Shown: positions 45,288 through 56,833 of the stretch, piece after piece
Layout of the letters: the number at the start of each line of letters is the position of its first letter
Position numbering within the stretch: position 1 is the first letter of the stretch
Origin: Sesamum alatum
Lineage: Eukaryota > Streptophyta > Magnoliopsida > Lamiales > Pedaliaceae
NCBI GenBank assembly: GCA_034509735.1
Contig: JACGWO010000013.1
Location: forward strand, 10,250,136-10,314,135
DNA: 64,000 bases
Reading direction: 5' to 3'
The notes under the pieces: generated by a model
The model's input: the letters and a program-made list of their open reading frames with translations, nothing else
Told to the model about the DNA's origin: nothing
Database searches by the model: none
Program-made: the position numbers and the translations under genes

Positions 45288-47469
45288 TGAAAGAAACGAG
45301 TACGGTTCGGGAACGCAACGGAGGTGAAAAAACATAAATTTAAAGCATAATGTAAACCGGATTCAAAGGGGTGTTCCCTTTGAAATTATCGGGCATTCGG
45401 TGTTTGTTAAAGCACAAATAATAAAAGCAAGTATGCTGGACATGTGGCTTAAAAAGGACAAGAACAAAGGTACATGTAAACATATAAGAAAATCAACCTT
45501 TGTTCGTTTATGTAGAACGGCATCGTGCTTTGTTCCTTTCCTTTCCTCCTTCGTTTGTCTACTTGAGAGCTCAACATAGAACTCCTCTAAGTATTATTCA
45601 CACCACACTAAGAATATGATTCTACTCTATTGCTAGATAGAAAGTAGAAAGGAAGAAGAAACACTTCCAAGAAAGCACTATGTATTAGTGAACATTGGAA
45701 TGTTTTTGTTCAATCTTCTCTAGGAAGTATGAACACTAAAGAGAGAGGTTTTCAGAATATTTTTGGCCTAAAAATGTCCAGCAAAATGAAGCAAGTTAGT
45801 GAACTATTGTCTAGCAAAGTTGTTTTGTGTATGTACAATGTAGAGTTCAAAAAAGCACCTACACAATTAACCTCCAAGGCAACTTCCACATACACACACT
45901 TCTAGCACATCCACTACACATGATAGCAAGAGAAAACCACCCACAAATAAGCTACTTTTCGTGCATATCATGTACACATGTGGAGGAGTTGAAACTCCTC
46001 CTTAACTAGCTTCAACTTGCATGAAAAATGGACATGGATCCTTATATTTTTGGACTTGTATTTAATCAAATTAAATAAAGCACAAACATGTATCCATTGG
46101 GCTTTAATTAATCTAATTAATTTTAGTCAAATTGAAGACCAATTATTTATTTAATCCAATTAAATAAACGTAAGTCCAAATTAAGAATAATTGATCCAAT
46201 CAACTATTCTAGCCAAAACCCGATAAATTAATCTAATTAATTTCAAGGTTCTTAGTCCAAAATTAACTAATTCAATCAATTAATCTTGGACAATCCATCA
46301 AATGGATGTTCCCATAAATGATCCAATCATTTATTTTCTCTGTTGAATAAATTTAATCTGATTAAATTTATCCGCTTCTTCTAGAATTAATTCCAAATTA
46401 TTCCACCAAATCCAAAGTGATTTGTGTGTGACTCATTAGGTTCACCCTCAGGTAGACTTGGGCTTGTGTCCAACACAATTGTCAATTAACTCAATTTAAT
46501 TAACTAAATTGTCTAGCAACGGTACATAGCACTAGAGACTAGGTGAATGTTGGCATGAACATTTAGGCCCCCGAGTACCATACGAGTATGGTCCTTCCAT
46601 CATCCGTCTCCCGATCTAAGTCTAGGGCATGGAATTGGGCGTCGGTTCTCATCCTGAACTAGAAAACTATGCTCAATAACTCGAGACACGTTTGCTCTAT
46701 CGATCGACGTAGGAAACCATTCCCTACTCGACCAATCGTTGTGGTCACAGACTTAAAGAGCTCAAACCGTCTTAGAGCGCACAGGAGACTCAACTTACAT
46801 ATACTAACAGGTGACGGATCCTATCTTGGAATCTACCGTCCTGAATACATGTACCCACTGCACTGGATAAGGCTTATGATGAACGTATCCCAGATACGGA
46901 CATCTCTTGCCAGATCCTTGATACAACCATCATATACATGTGACTGCCATGATTCCTCAAGTCCGAGGACTAATCTCGAACTATCAGAGCCGGAAATTCC
47001 AATCATACCGACCAAGCCTCCAAGGCTTCCATGTGACGATTCCCGCGAGTCAGTTCAGTTAGCTGACACCCTTGTCAACTAACCCACTAATATTGCATAG
47101 ACGTCCAACGTCTGTCACCGATGAAACACGGCACTCATCTAATGAATGTGATCCTTAGTGCAAGTCTCTGTAAGACATTTGATGCCCTGTCTCGAGGTCC
47201 TCGACTTAGAACGTTTCAGACCAACCCTCAGAAGTTGGTTTCATAGCTGCCACCAATGCGCAGCCCAACTACATGGGTTGTCCAATTGGTCTGTGGGGAT
47301 TTGTTGTGACGTTAAAAGACCGTTTAACGTAATCAGTCAGCACAACAAACACATAGTGCCACGAATGAATACTTACTATATTCATCAAGTCAATATTACT
47401 CTAATAAAGATTGTTAAATAGTACCCAAAACTGCCAATCCAATTGGCTTTCTGATCACCTATTCTAACA
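45288..47469 (-). repeat. Solo copia LTR with target duplication
   Basis: 2182 bp bounded by TG...CA, in minus orientation: TGTTAGAATAGGTGATCAGAAAG at 47469, TTTCA end at 45288. It is flanked by 5-bp direct repeats ATAAG at 45283-45287 and 47470-47474. There is no internal region, so this is a solo LTR left by recombination between the two LTRs of an inserted element. It is a divergent member: the left end is TGAAAGAAACGAG and the GC-rich start of the other LTRs is altered. Confidence 0.9.
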
Positions 47470-47474
47470 ATAAG

Positions 47475-47698
47475 ATACCTCCCACGAGGCCTTTTCCATG
47501 TGAATCGTAAAAGTGGGGCATGGAGAATTATGCTTGTGGATCCTAAGCCCACTAGGAGATGGTGTCCCGAATCCCCATTTGAGAGTGATGGGCTTCCGTA
47601 AAAATAGGGGAGGGGGGGGGTTACTGACTAAAGGACCAAGTCTGAACTTGAACATAATATTGCTCTAATCTACTCAATGTTTTTCTTTTTAACTGTTG
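47475..47698 (+). mobile_element. Copia leader, continued to gag start
   Basis: This resumes the plus-strand leader after the solo LTR (CCCACGAGGCCTTTTCCATG..., matching the reverse complement of about 940-1000). It ends at the gag ATG. A G run at 47609-47620 is a local expansion. Confidence 0.75.
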
Positions 47699-48560
47699 AT
47701 GCCTAAAGCTCCACTAACCATTATTCTTGAGACTAATAAGTCTAATGGAACAAATTACCATGCTTAGCTGTGAAATCTTAAGATGGTCTTAGATTTCAAA
47801 GTACCAGACTTATATTCTGGATAAGATTTTTTCTCAGACCTTGTCGGAAGGGTCATCGCCCAAAGAACGTTTGACGTTCAAGAAGAGGCATGATGACAAC
47901 CGAAAGGTCTGCAGCATCATACTGGCATCCATGAATAATGAGATCCAGAAATAGTATGATAGGCTAGAGAATGTTGGCTCGATTATGCTTCGAATGCAAC
48001 AAGTTTATGCGGTCCCAGACCGGCATGTTAGATATGCTACAACGAAGCCATTCTTCGGAGCGAAGACGATAGAAGGATCATCAGTACAAGAACATGAAGT
48101 GATGATGCTATTCCTCGTGGAAAAGCTCAAAGACCTCCAAGCTTACCTTGTAAAAGAGATGTACTTCGACGTGATTCTTCAGTCTCTCCTCCCCTCACTC
48201 GACCCATTTATAGTCACTACAACATGAATGGGCTTGAGAAAGACCTTTATGAGTTAATAAAAATGTTGGTCCACGACGAAGCAACGATTGAAAAATCTGC
48301 GCCGGCGGTACTAGTGAGAAGGCTTCGACCTCTAAAGCAAAAGGCAAGGGTGTCGGACGCAGGAAGAGGAAGAAGGCTCAGACAACATCAGCCGCTGCCA
48401 GCACTTTAAGTGCTTCTGTTACACTGCTGGATGGGGGTAAAAGAAAGAGGAAAAGGGTTTGGCGGTCAGAGGTTCCAAACGATGTTCGTATTCACTACGA
48501 GAAAATAGGACATTGGAAGAGGGAGTTTCCTAAAGCCCTTCTCCAATGACGGTGACATTT
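47699..48560 (+). pseudogene. Copia gag, plus strand, broken
   Basis: An ATG at 47699 opens the gag (MPKAPLTIILETNKSNGTNY). As in two other copies, a TAG replaces the Trp codon at about position 24. Further on, frame 47985-48227 reads MLRMQQVYAVPDRHVRYATT, then LPSLDPF, and 48224-48409 continues NGLEKDLYELIKMLVHDEA in another frame. The zinc knuckle is decayed (HYEKIGHWKRE, first Cys residues lost) near 48500. Non-functional. Confidence 0.82.
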
Positions 48561-50985
48561 GAATTGAGTATCAACATGATCGCTATTCTATTCTTGGTAT
48601 TGAATACTAGGTCGTTCATAACCTATGAATGGTTCGCAGGTGATAATAAGGAATAGAAAGCAAAGACAGACGATCCTAAAGTCTAGCAATGGCGAAACTG
48701 TTGCTGCAAAGACTAAGGACTAGTTAGGCTTAGCAGTGATCATGTTAGGATTGTGTTTGTGGGGATGATGTAACCTAGCATGATCAGAATATCTTCTATT
48801 TATTATTGGACAATTTTGGATATCATAATTTGATCAACAAAATTGGTTTTATTTAACAAATAATGATGATTCTTCTCTTCTAAATTTGATACATAAACAC
48901 TTGACACTGTCCCATAATTAGATTACGAGTACTCAAAATAAATGACTAAAATAGAGAAAATCAAGATAAACTTACGGATCTGACATCCATGGCTAGGTCA
49001 GTTTCCTTTAGTTAAGGATGAGCAAGTTAGAAGATCCAAAAAGTCTAGCAATAGATAATTTGAGTCTGCTAGCTTGCAAATTCTTTCTGCGAAGGAAAAG
49101 ACTGAAGAGCCCTTTTGTTAGACAAAGTGGGCTTGCCGATAGATTGTTGGATTGGATCTAAAATGACTTCTATAGAGTACTGAATACACAAGACCAGAAG
49201 AGGGCTCAACAGTCTAAGGACCTTTGGTAGGTTCAGGGAATTAGACTTGGAGTGGTGAACCAAACTGGTCACCTTTCGATTAGATTGAAAGAGCGCATAT
49301 TTAGTGGGAGTGCCAATAGTCTATTGGATTGGATCTAGAAAGATATCTGTAAGATTTCTGAATACGCAAAACTAAAAGAGTATTCACAAGTCTAAGAACC
49401 TTTGGTAGTTTTCGGAGTATTAGACTTGGAGTAGTGAATCAAACTGGTTACCTTTTGATTGGATTGAGAGAATGTGTATTCAGTGGGAATTCTTGAATAT
49501 CCGAATGAGAATGGAATTCTCAATCAGTTAATTTCTTCTTGAAGCAACCATGGTTGAATGGTCTCTGATAAGGGAGAAAATAAAGCCTGTTAGACTTATT
49601 TCGGTCGGTGTTTTACTGAAGTTACCTTAACCCATCTAGACATGGACTTGAAAGTTACCAGGTTGAGAAACATGGTACTTTTTCAAAGTCATGATCTAGT
49701 TATCATATTGGATATGGTTTGGAAAGCCTGTATCTTGCAAAGTTCTTGAGTATGTGGGATGGTCCTGCATACGTCAAGGGACTAGTAGATAGACGAACTA
49801 GACTCGGTGTCTGGTTTGTGCAGGTCTACTGTAGACTAATGCAAACATCATTTCTAATCAGGTAATTTTCCACTGACTATATTTCAATCATCCTAGGAAA
49901 GACCAGAATACCTTAGATACCTAATGGGTACAGGTATCTGGGTTCGACCGGTCAATTGGATCATGATCCAAAGGACATATGGAGAGCGATGTTGGACATC
50001 GGGATCAGATCAATGGCTTGGAGCCATAGGATCCGTCTTGAAATTCAAACTAGATTTGAGATTTCACGTAATTGGAATATTCATTTTAACAAATTCATAC
50101 GAAGTATGACTCCGTCAATAACGAGCATTAGGGTCAGTAGGAGTGTGATTGTGTCCCGAGTGTGAAGTGTGTAACGTCTTATTCATATGGAATGAAATTA
50201 AGATGTTAGGAAACACTAGAAACACGAGTATTGTTTACACAATTTTCCATGAAAGGAATTGGATTCCTATTCATAAGGGTAACCTATCCAAGATTTCGTC
50301 ACGATTTACTAATGAGGAAGGTTAGATGTTTATTATCCCCCACGTCTTTGCCATACGCAGCATGGGTATGTTGTTCGGTGCACAAGGACCTGATGTTGTT
50401 TATGCATCGTACAAAATAACAGATATCGGGTGTGTACTGACGAGGCAATAGACAACAATTGAGAGCAGTCTTTAATACCTGAATAAAGATTAGAGAAGTG
50501 TTCTCGATGCACGATTTATGGACAGTTGATTCTGGAATGCTGTAGCGATACTAGCTTCTAGAATCATGTGAATAATAATTGGTCTCAGTATTATGTATGC
50601 TCGGACTTAATGGTGAATCTGGTATCTTGAAAATTTTCCAAGGATACCACGACGTTTCACCATGAAAGTCGGAATATGACGACTTTGGAAGTCGTTTCTG
50701 GAAAGTGGTTCGAATGAAAGTAGCACCTATTGAATGGATGTAGTTGCCTTGGAGGTTGAAACTAGGCTATGGCTAAAGCCTTTTGGGCCCGAGATCTCAT
50801 CACAAAATTCATAGAAAATTCCTAGACAACCACCATCTGCAGATAGCGATGGTAGGAAGAGGTGAAATATGGTTGGACCATATTACCTCGGTAGAAAAAT
50901 AGAATAGACCTGTGAGACTGAGCCGCTATCGCAGATTACTTATTCTTAGAGGTTATGAGTGACATGAGTAATTGACTTTGAAGTC
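48561..50985 (+). pseudogene. Copia pol remnant, plus strand, heavily decayed
   Basis: No domain is continuous. The protease-start Asp-Thr phrase is recognisable near 48600 (LVLNTRSFIT-like), and a frame at 49956-50165 retains an RT segment (DPKDIWRAMLDIG, then SRNWNIHFNKFIRSM). The 3' end aligns with 6345-7977 and with the RNase H end near 50900. An internal tandem duplication of ~185 bp lies at about 49135-49500. Integrase sequence is missing or unrecognisable. Confidence 0.7.
49135..49500 (+). repeat. Tandem duplication inside the decayed pol
   Basis: Two diverged copies of about 185 bp begin near 49137 and 49319 with GATTG(T/.)TTGGATTGGATCTA-type sequence. Each contains CTAAG(G/A)ACCTTTGGTAG and GTAGTGAA/GTGGTGAACCAAACTGG. 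They end at a TTTAGTGGGAG/TTCAGTGGGAA phrase. Confidence 0.7.
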
Positions 50986-50996
50986 AAGTGGGAGAT
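50986..50996 (+). other. Polypurine tract
   Basis: AAGTGGGAGAT lies immediately before the LTR start, which here reads AGTTAGAATAGG instead of TGTTAGAATAGG. Confidence 0.8.
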
Positions 50997-53325
50997 AGTT
51001 AGAATAGGTGACCCGAAAGTCAATTGAATTGGCGGTTTTAGGAACTATTCGTCAATCTTTATTACAACAATATTATCCTGATTAATAGAGTAAGTATTCA
51101 TCACTGATATTGTGTTTTTTGTGCTTACTACTAACGTTGAACGGCGTTTCAAAATCACAACAAATGCCCACAGACCAATTGGATAACCTATGTAGTTGGG
51201 CTGCGCATTGCATGACGGCTATGAAACTAACTTCTGAGGGTTGATCTGAAATGTTCCAAGTCGAGGACCTCGAGACTGGGCATCGAGTGTCTTATTGAGA
51301 CTTGCACTAGGTATTGCATTCACTGGGTGAGTGTCGAGTTTCATCGATGACAGACGAAGGTCGTCTATGCAATTTTAGTGAGTTAGTTGACAAAGTGGTC
51401 GACTGACTGAACTAACTCACGGGAATCGTCATATGAAAGTCTTGGAGGCTTGGTCGGTATGACTGGAATTTCCAGTTTCGATAGAACGGGATTAGTCCTC
51501 AAACTTGGGGAATCATGGCAGTCACGTGCATACGAAGACTGTATCTTCAATCTGGCGAGAGGTGATCATTCTGTAAGATGGTCATTATAAGCCTTGTGCA
51601 GTTCAGTCGAAGTATGTAGCAAGGACGGTGGATTCCAAGATAGGATATGTCCCCGGTTAATATATGACGGTGATGTCTCCTATGCGCTCTAAGATGGTTT
51701 AGACTCTAAAAGTCTATGGTCATAGCAATTGATTGAGTAGGAAAGAATTTCCTACGTCGATCGATAGAGTAAACGGATCTCGGAAGCATAGTTGCCTAGT
51801 CAAGGATGGGAACCGATGCCCAATTCCATACCCTAGACTAAGGCCGAGAGACAGTTGACAGTAGGACCGTACCTGTATAGAACTTGGAGCCTAAATGTTC
51901 ACGCCATTATTTACCTAGTCTCTAGTGCCATGGATCATTACTCGACCACCACCCATGATAACGGGCTATTTCCGGTTATTGGTTAATCAAAAATAATTTT
52001 GTTGGACACAAGCCCAAGTCTAGTTGAGGGTAAACCTAAAGAGTCACACACAACTCACTGGAGAGTGATGGCATTAATTTCGGAAGAGGTGAATTAATTT
52101 AATTTGATTAAATTAATTCTTGGAGGGTATAAATGACTGGATCATTTATGCGGAATTACCCATTGGATGGATGATCCAAAATTTAGTTAATTGGATTAAT
52201 TGAATTTTGGATCTGGCCTTTAAATTAATTGGATTAATTTAAAAGATGTTTGGGCTAATTAATAGTGGATTCGATTCACTAATAAATTAGTAGATGGGCC
52301 TGTCTAATTAATGGATTGGATTCATTAATTAGTAGAAATGGGCTAAATATAATTAATTGGATAGTTATTGTATTGGGCATAATTAATTAAGTGGACTGGA
52401 TTCATTTAATTAATTAAGTGCATTTGGGCTTGTGATTATTTAATTGAATTAAATATTCACTTGGAAATTAAAATATTGAATATTTTTATTAATTGGATTA
52501 AATAATTAATTCCAACAAATTTAGTAGTTGGGCTCTAATTAATTTGTAGGACAAATTAAATGGGCCCGGAGCCAAATGCACATGCCTAGCCCACAATTGA
52601 CTTTCCCTAAGTCAAACCTTGTCATTCCTTGTAGAGAGAGCGCCAAAAATCATCTACATACAATGAATATAGGATTGTCCACATTTAATGTATGTAATTG
52701 TGGAGAGGTTATGGAAGATTGGAGAGATATGTGGAAGTAGCCTTATGGCTTAAAAGACTATGTCTTCCTTCCACATCTCACACAATCATTCCATCCCTTA
52801 CCACAACACTATGCATGGACGATTTTTCTCTCTTCTCTCTAGGAATTTTCAACCATCTCTCTATTCCTTTCTCCTACCTTGTGTTCTTCTTGGTTTAGAA
52901 CCAAGTGAAGAACAAGGGAAGATCGAAATACACTAATCGATAGTGTGGTTTCGATTTTCTCTTTCATGGATTCATTCCTTGCTAGCACGAGGATGAATCT
53001 TACGATTTCAGTGTGGTGTGGACGCATTTAGAGGGTCTCTACATTGAGGCCTCGCGTGGATGAACGTTTGGAGGAGATCAACGCGTGTAACCGATCGGAG
53101 TAGAAAATCGAGAAAGGTACTCTAAGTTAATGTTCTCCTTTTCCTTCTTTTATTCTATATCCATGAACGCATGTTTATTATATATATTTTTATATTACGC
53201 TTTTATACACCGATAGCCCGGGAATGTTCAAGGGCACACCCTTTGAGCGCGATGTAAGTTTTATTATTTTGCATAGTTTTATCTCCACCGTGCTTTCGCC
53301 TCCCGGGCCGATCTGCTTTCCTTCA
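50997..53325 (+). repeat. 3' LTR of plus-strand copia (2.3 kb)
   Basis: It begins (AG)TTAGAATAGGTGACCCG after the polypurine tract and ends GATCTGCTTTCCTTCA at 53325. It contains the usual LTR landmarks, such as GCCCACAGACC near 51167, the CTAGTCAAGGATGGGAACCGA block near 51797, and the ACACCGATAGCCCGGG block near 53207. It is inserted into the tail of another plus-strand copia; the right flank is ATTAC. Confidence 0.82.
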
Positions 53326-53430
53326 ATTACTTCGACAAAATATTTAGTAGACTCACGAGACCTCAGTCGGTATCGTAGATTACTCATGCTCAGACGGTTC
53401 CGAGCAAAGTGGGTAATTGACGTGATGGCC
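53326..53430 (+). pseudogene. Tail of a second plus-strand copia (end of pol)
   Basis: About 100 bp match the sequence just upstream of the LTRs at 7989 and 50997 (CGGTATCGTAGATTACTCA...). The remainder of this element is not found to the left of the insertion. Confidence 0.65.
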
Positions 53431-53441
53431 AAGTGGGAGAC
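53431..53441 (+). other. Polypurine tract
   Basis: AAGTGGGAGAC lies directly before the LTR start TGTTGGAATAAG. Confidence 0.75.
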
Positions 53442-55628
53442 TGTTGGAATAAGTAACCAGAAAGGCAATTTGGTTGGCTATTTTGGGAACCATTCGCCGA
53501 TCTTTGATCAAATGGTAATATTATCATTAGCAAGAACAAGTTTGTTGTGCTTATTGCTAACATTGAACGAGATTTCTATGTCACAACGAATGCCCACAGA
53601 CCGAATGGTTAAACACGTGGAGTTGGGCTGCGCATAGGTTGGCAACTATGGACCAACTCCTCAGGTTTGGTATGAAATGTTCTAAGTCGAGGATCTCGAG
53701 ACGAGCATCGAGTGTCTTACAGAGACTTGCACTAATTATTGCAGATGTGTTTCATCGGCAGGAGAAGTATGTAATTATAGTGGATTGGTTGGAAAGATAG
53801 TCGACTGACTGAATTGGCTCGCGCAAATCGTCATATGGAAGCCACGCGGGCTTGGTCAGTATGATGGAAATTTTCAGTTCCGATAGTACGGGATACTCCT
53901 CGGACTTGAGGAATCATGGCAGTCACATGCATATGAAGAGTGTTTCTTGGACCTAGCAAGTGGTGTTTGTATCGTGAGATATGGTTATCATAAGCTTCGT
54001 CCAGTACAGTCGGAGTATGCATCGAGGATGGTGGATTCCAAGATAGAATTTGTCCCCTACCAATATTATGACAGCAAGATCACTTATGGGCTTTGAGATG
54101 GTTTAGACTCTCAAAGTCTATGGTCATAGCATTTGATCAAGTAGGAAAGGATTTCCTATGTCGATCAAAAGAGTTAAACCTATCTCGAGTTTGAAGTATA
54201 GATGCCTAGTCAAGAATGAAAACCGACGCTAATTTCATGCCCTTGACTAAAGCCGGGAGACGGTCGACAATAGGACTGTACCTGTACGGAACTCGGAGCC
54301 TAAATATTCACGCCACTTATTCACCTAGTCTCTAGTGCCTTGGACCGTTGCTAGACGGCCACACATGGTAACATGCCATTTTCGGTTATGGAATAATCAG
54401 AAATAATTAATTAAACTGGATTTAATTAATTGTGTTAGGATCACGCCCAAGGCTACTTGAGGGTGAACCTAAAGAGTATACCTTATAGTTGACAAGATAG
54501 GAGTTAACAAATCGACTCGACAGCTTCTACCTATCAAAACGCAAGGTAAGATACCGTCATGATAGATTTTACCTATCCACCTTTTCGTTAGTGAGACACA
54601 TAGTCCACCGGATGTGGAAGGATTAACTTGATGGGATTAAATTAATCTTGGAGAGCATAAACGATTGGATCATTTGTGGAAATAATCCATGGAATGGATT
54701 TCTCAAAAGTTTAATTAATGGGATTAATTAAAATTTGAATTTTGGCCTTTATAAATTAATTGGATTAATTTATTGGGCTTAATTAAAGAGAGTGGGATTG
54801 GACCCTTTTAATTAGATTAAAAGGATGGAGGATTTTATTGTTGGACCTAATATTAAATTGGATTTAAGAAGAACTCCATTGGACCTTTGGGATTATTTAA
54901 TTGAAGTTATATTAACACGATCCATAAAATCTAAGCCCAAGAGAAATGGATGATCAAGATTAAATTGAGGATTGATGAGATGAATGGCCGAGATTTCTCC
55001 TTGGAAGAGGAAGAAAATCGGCCACTACCTCGTGCTGGAGGGTTTTGTGGCTCTTTGGAAGGAAGCTTCCTGGCATGAGCAAAAGTGAATGACTAGGTTA
55101 TTCAACACATAACACACCCACAACCTCACGCCGCTCTCCTCTCTCTCATGCCCATCTCTCTCGCTCGCCTCTCTCCCTCTTTCACTCTCCAAGAAAGCCT
55201 TCAAGTTCTTCTTGATTTCTATCAAGGAAAAATGTAGAGAATATTGACCATGTTAATTAATAACGTTGGATCGATATTCTCCTTCCCTTTATTTTCTTGC
55301 TAGCACGAGTTCACAAGGTAATCCGGTGGATTAGGTGGACGAATTAGAGAGTCTCGACGTGAAGATCTTGAGGCGTAATTTGGAACAACGCTTGAAGCCG
55401 TTAAGAGAAAACTATGAGGTAAGATTCGTGGTTTAATTCTTGTCCCTTCCTTTTTCTCTTTCAAGATTCTAGGGCCTCCATGCATCTTTATTGTTTTTAA
55501 TGCATGTGATACACCGAACGCCCGGGATGATCAAGGCTACACCTTTGATCTGGTTTTATGACGCTTATGTGTTTAAATACTTTAATTTCCAGCTTTCGCC
55601 ACGTCCTCCCCGGCTCGATCCCCTTTCA
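53442..55628 (+). repeat. 3' LTR of a second plus-strand copia (2.2 kb)
   Basis: It starts TGTTGGAATAAGTAACCAGAAAGGC and ends CGATCCCCTTTCA. It follows the same order of landmarks as the preceding LTR but is clearly diverged, so two related elements are stacked. A CT-rich stretch (55128-55200) lies in the R/U5 part. Confidence 0.8.
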
Positions 55629-55827
55629 TGCACAGCTCAACTCTATGGGTTTAACTATTCAATCTGTGGGCATTTGTGTGATAGTGAAACGCTATTCAAT
55701 GTAAATAGTAAGCACAACAAACACATTTAACCAATGACTAATACTTACTATGTTCATCAGTATAATATTACTTTGATAAATATCAATGAATAGTTCCCAA
55801 AACCGCCAATCTGATTGACATTCTGAC
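55629..55827 (-). repeat. Terminal fragment of a copia LTR
   Basis: This ~200-bp piece matches the right end of minus-strand LTRs (compare 47262-47460): GCTCAACT...ATGGG, CAATCTGTGGGCATTTGTGTG, AGTTCCCAAAACCGCCAATC. It stops before the TGTTAGAATAGG terminus. The preceding LTR appears to be inserted into it. Confidence 0.7.
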
Positions 55828-56158
55828 AGTAAACATATTCTTAAGACATGTCTACTTCAAAGATGTGAATAATAAAAGATATGATTGAAGTTGAATTAAA
55901 TGTTTGATATGATTATTTAATAATAATATTTTTTATTACTTTAATATATTGAAAGTGTGATTCAAATAAAAAGAAGAGTGATTGACCAAACCTACCTCTT
56001 GAGGTGGGTTAGGTTTCATAAGCATAATAATATTGTGAATAGTTGTGGGCCAGACGAATAATCACAGGTCTCAACCTAATGAAGTAACATTACACTAACC
56101 TATATTATTGGTACAATACAGACTAATCATTTGATGTAAATATGCCCTTAATATTTAT
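55828..56158. other. AT-rich stretch, no gene seen
   Basis: It contains a short perfect-looking hairpin near 55995-56022 (AACCTACCTC / GGTGGGTTAGGTT). No frame or element terminus was assigned. Confidence 0.5.
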
Positions 56159-56445
56159 AGGGTGTTTGGCTGCACTTACTTGAAATATCTTATAAGCTCT
56201 TACATCTTATAAGATGTGTTAAGATCTTAAAATGTTTAATCTTATTTTAAAAATAAGTTTTTAAAGTATTTGGATAAATAAGATACAAAGTTTATAAGAT
56301 ATTAGAGTATTTGATATAACTAGCTCTTCATGCTGCAATAATAATTGGACAAGCCATCATACTATTGGAATTTAAAACTATATGAATAGATAATTTAGCT
56401 TTGAGGTGAAAAACGTCATTATATGAAGCGTAAAAGTTAAATCCA
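56159..56445. mobile_element. Left arm of a possible TIR element
   Basis: It starts AGGGTGTTTGGC and contains CTTATAAGCTCTTACATCTTATAAG. The region at 63757-63904 ends GCCAAATACCCT and contains the matching inverted words (GAGCTTATAAGATG). The two look like the ends of one DNA element split by later insertions. No convincing target duplication was found. Confidence 0.4.
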
Positions 56446-56833
56446 TCTATATCTATATAAAAGTACGAATAAGAATTTTGGTTTCTTTCTTTTTTTTGAT
56501 TGGACCAAATTAATCTTGTAGTATTATTCTTCTAAGAATAAAAATGTAAAATAATATACTTATTGATTCCTATTAAATACTTTTCACATTATACATATTT
56601 AAGCTTATCAATTACTTTCACAATATTCATAGTTATTCCTATTAATTAATTTTCACATTATACTTATTTACCCATATCATTTTTATTATATTATATTCAT
56701 AATATGATATACACTTACTAGATCAAAAATAGCCAAATGATATAACATGAAATGACTAGAAAAAATCATGAAATTTGAAAGGATTTAAAGTTGAGAACTT
56801 TTCTAGCATAGATATAAATAAAAATTAGTTAGT
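56446..56833 (+). mobile_element. Helitron-like 5' end, interrupted
   Basis: TCTATATCTATATAAAAGTACG, preceded by A, is a typical plant Helitron 5' terminus (TC start after host A). AT-rich sequence follows up to 56833, where a copia LTR begins. Confidence 0.5.

Noticed and set aside
53224..53637. 137-codon plus-strand frame across two LTRs
   Set aside because: It spans an LTR end, an internal tail and another LTR start, so it is a chance frame over a nested insertion junction.
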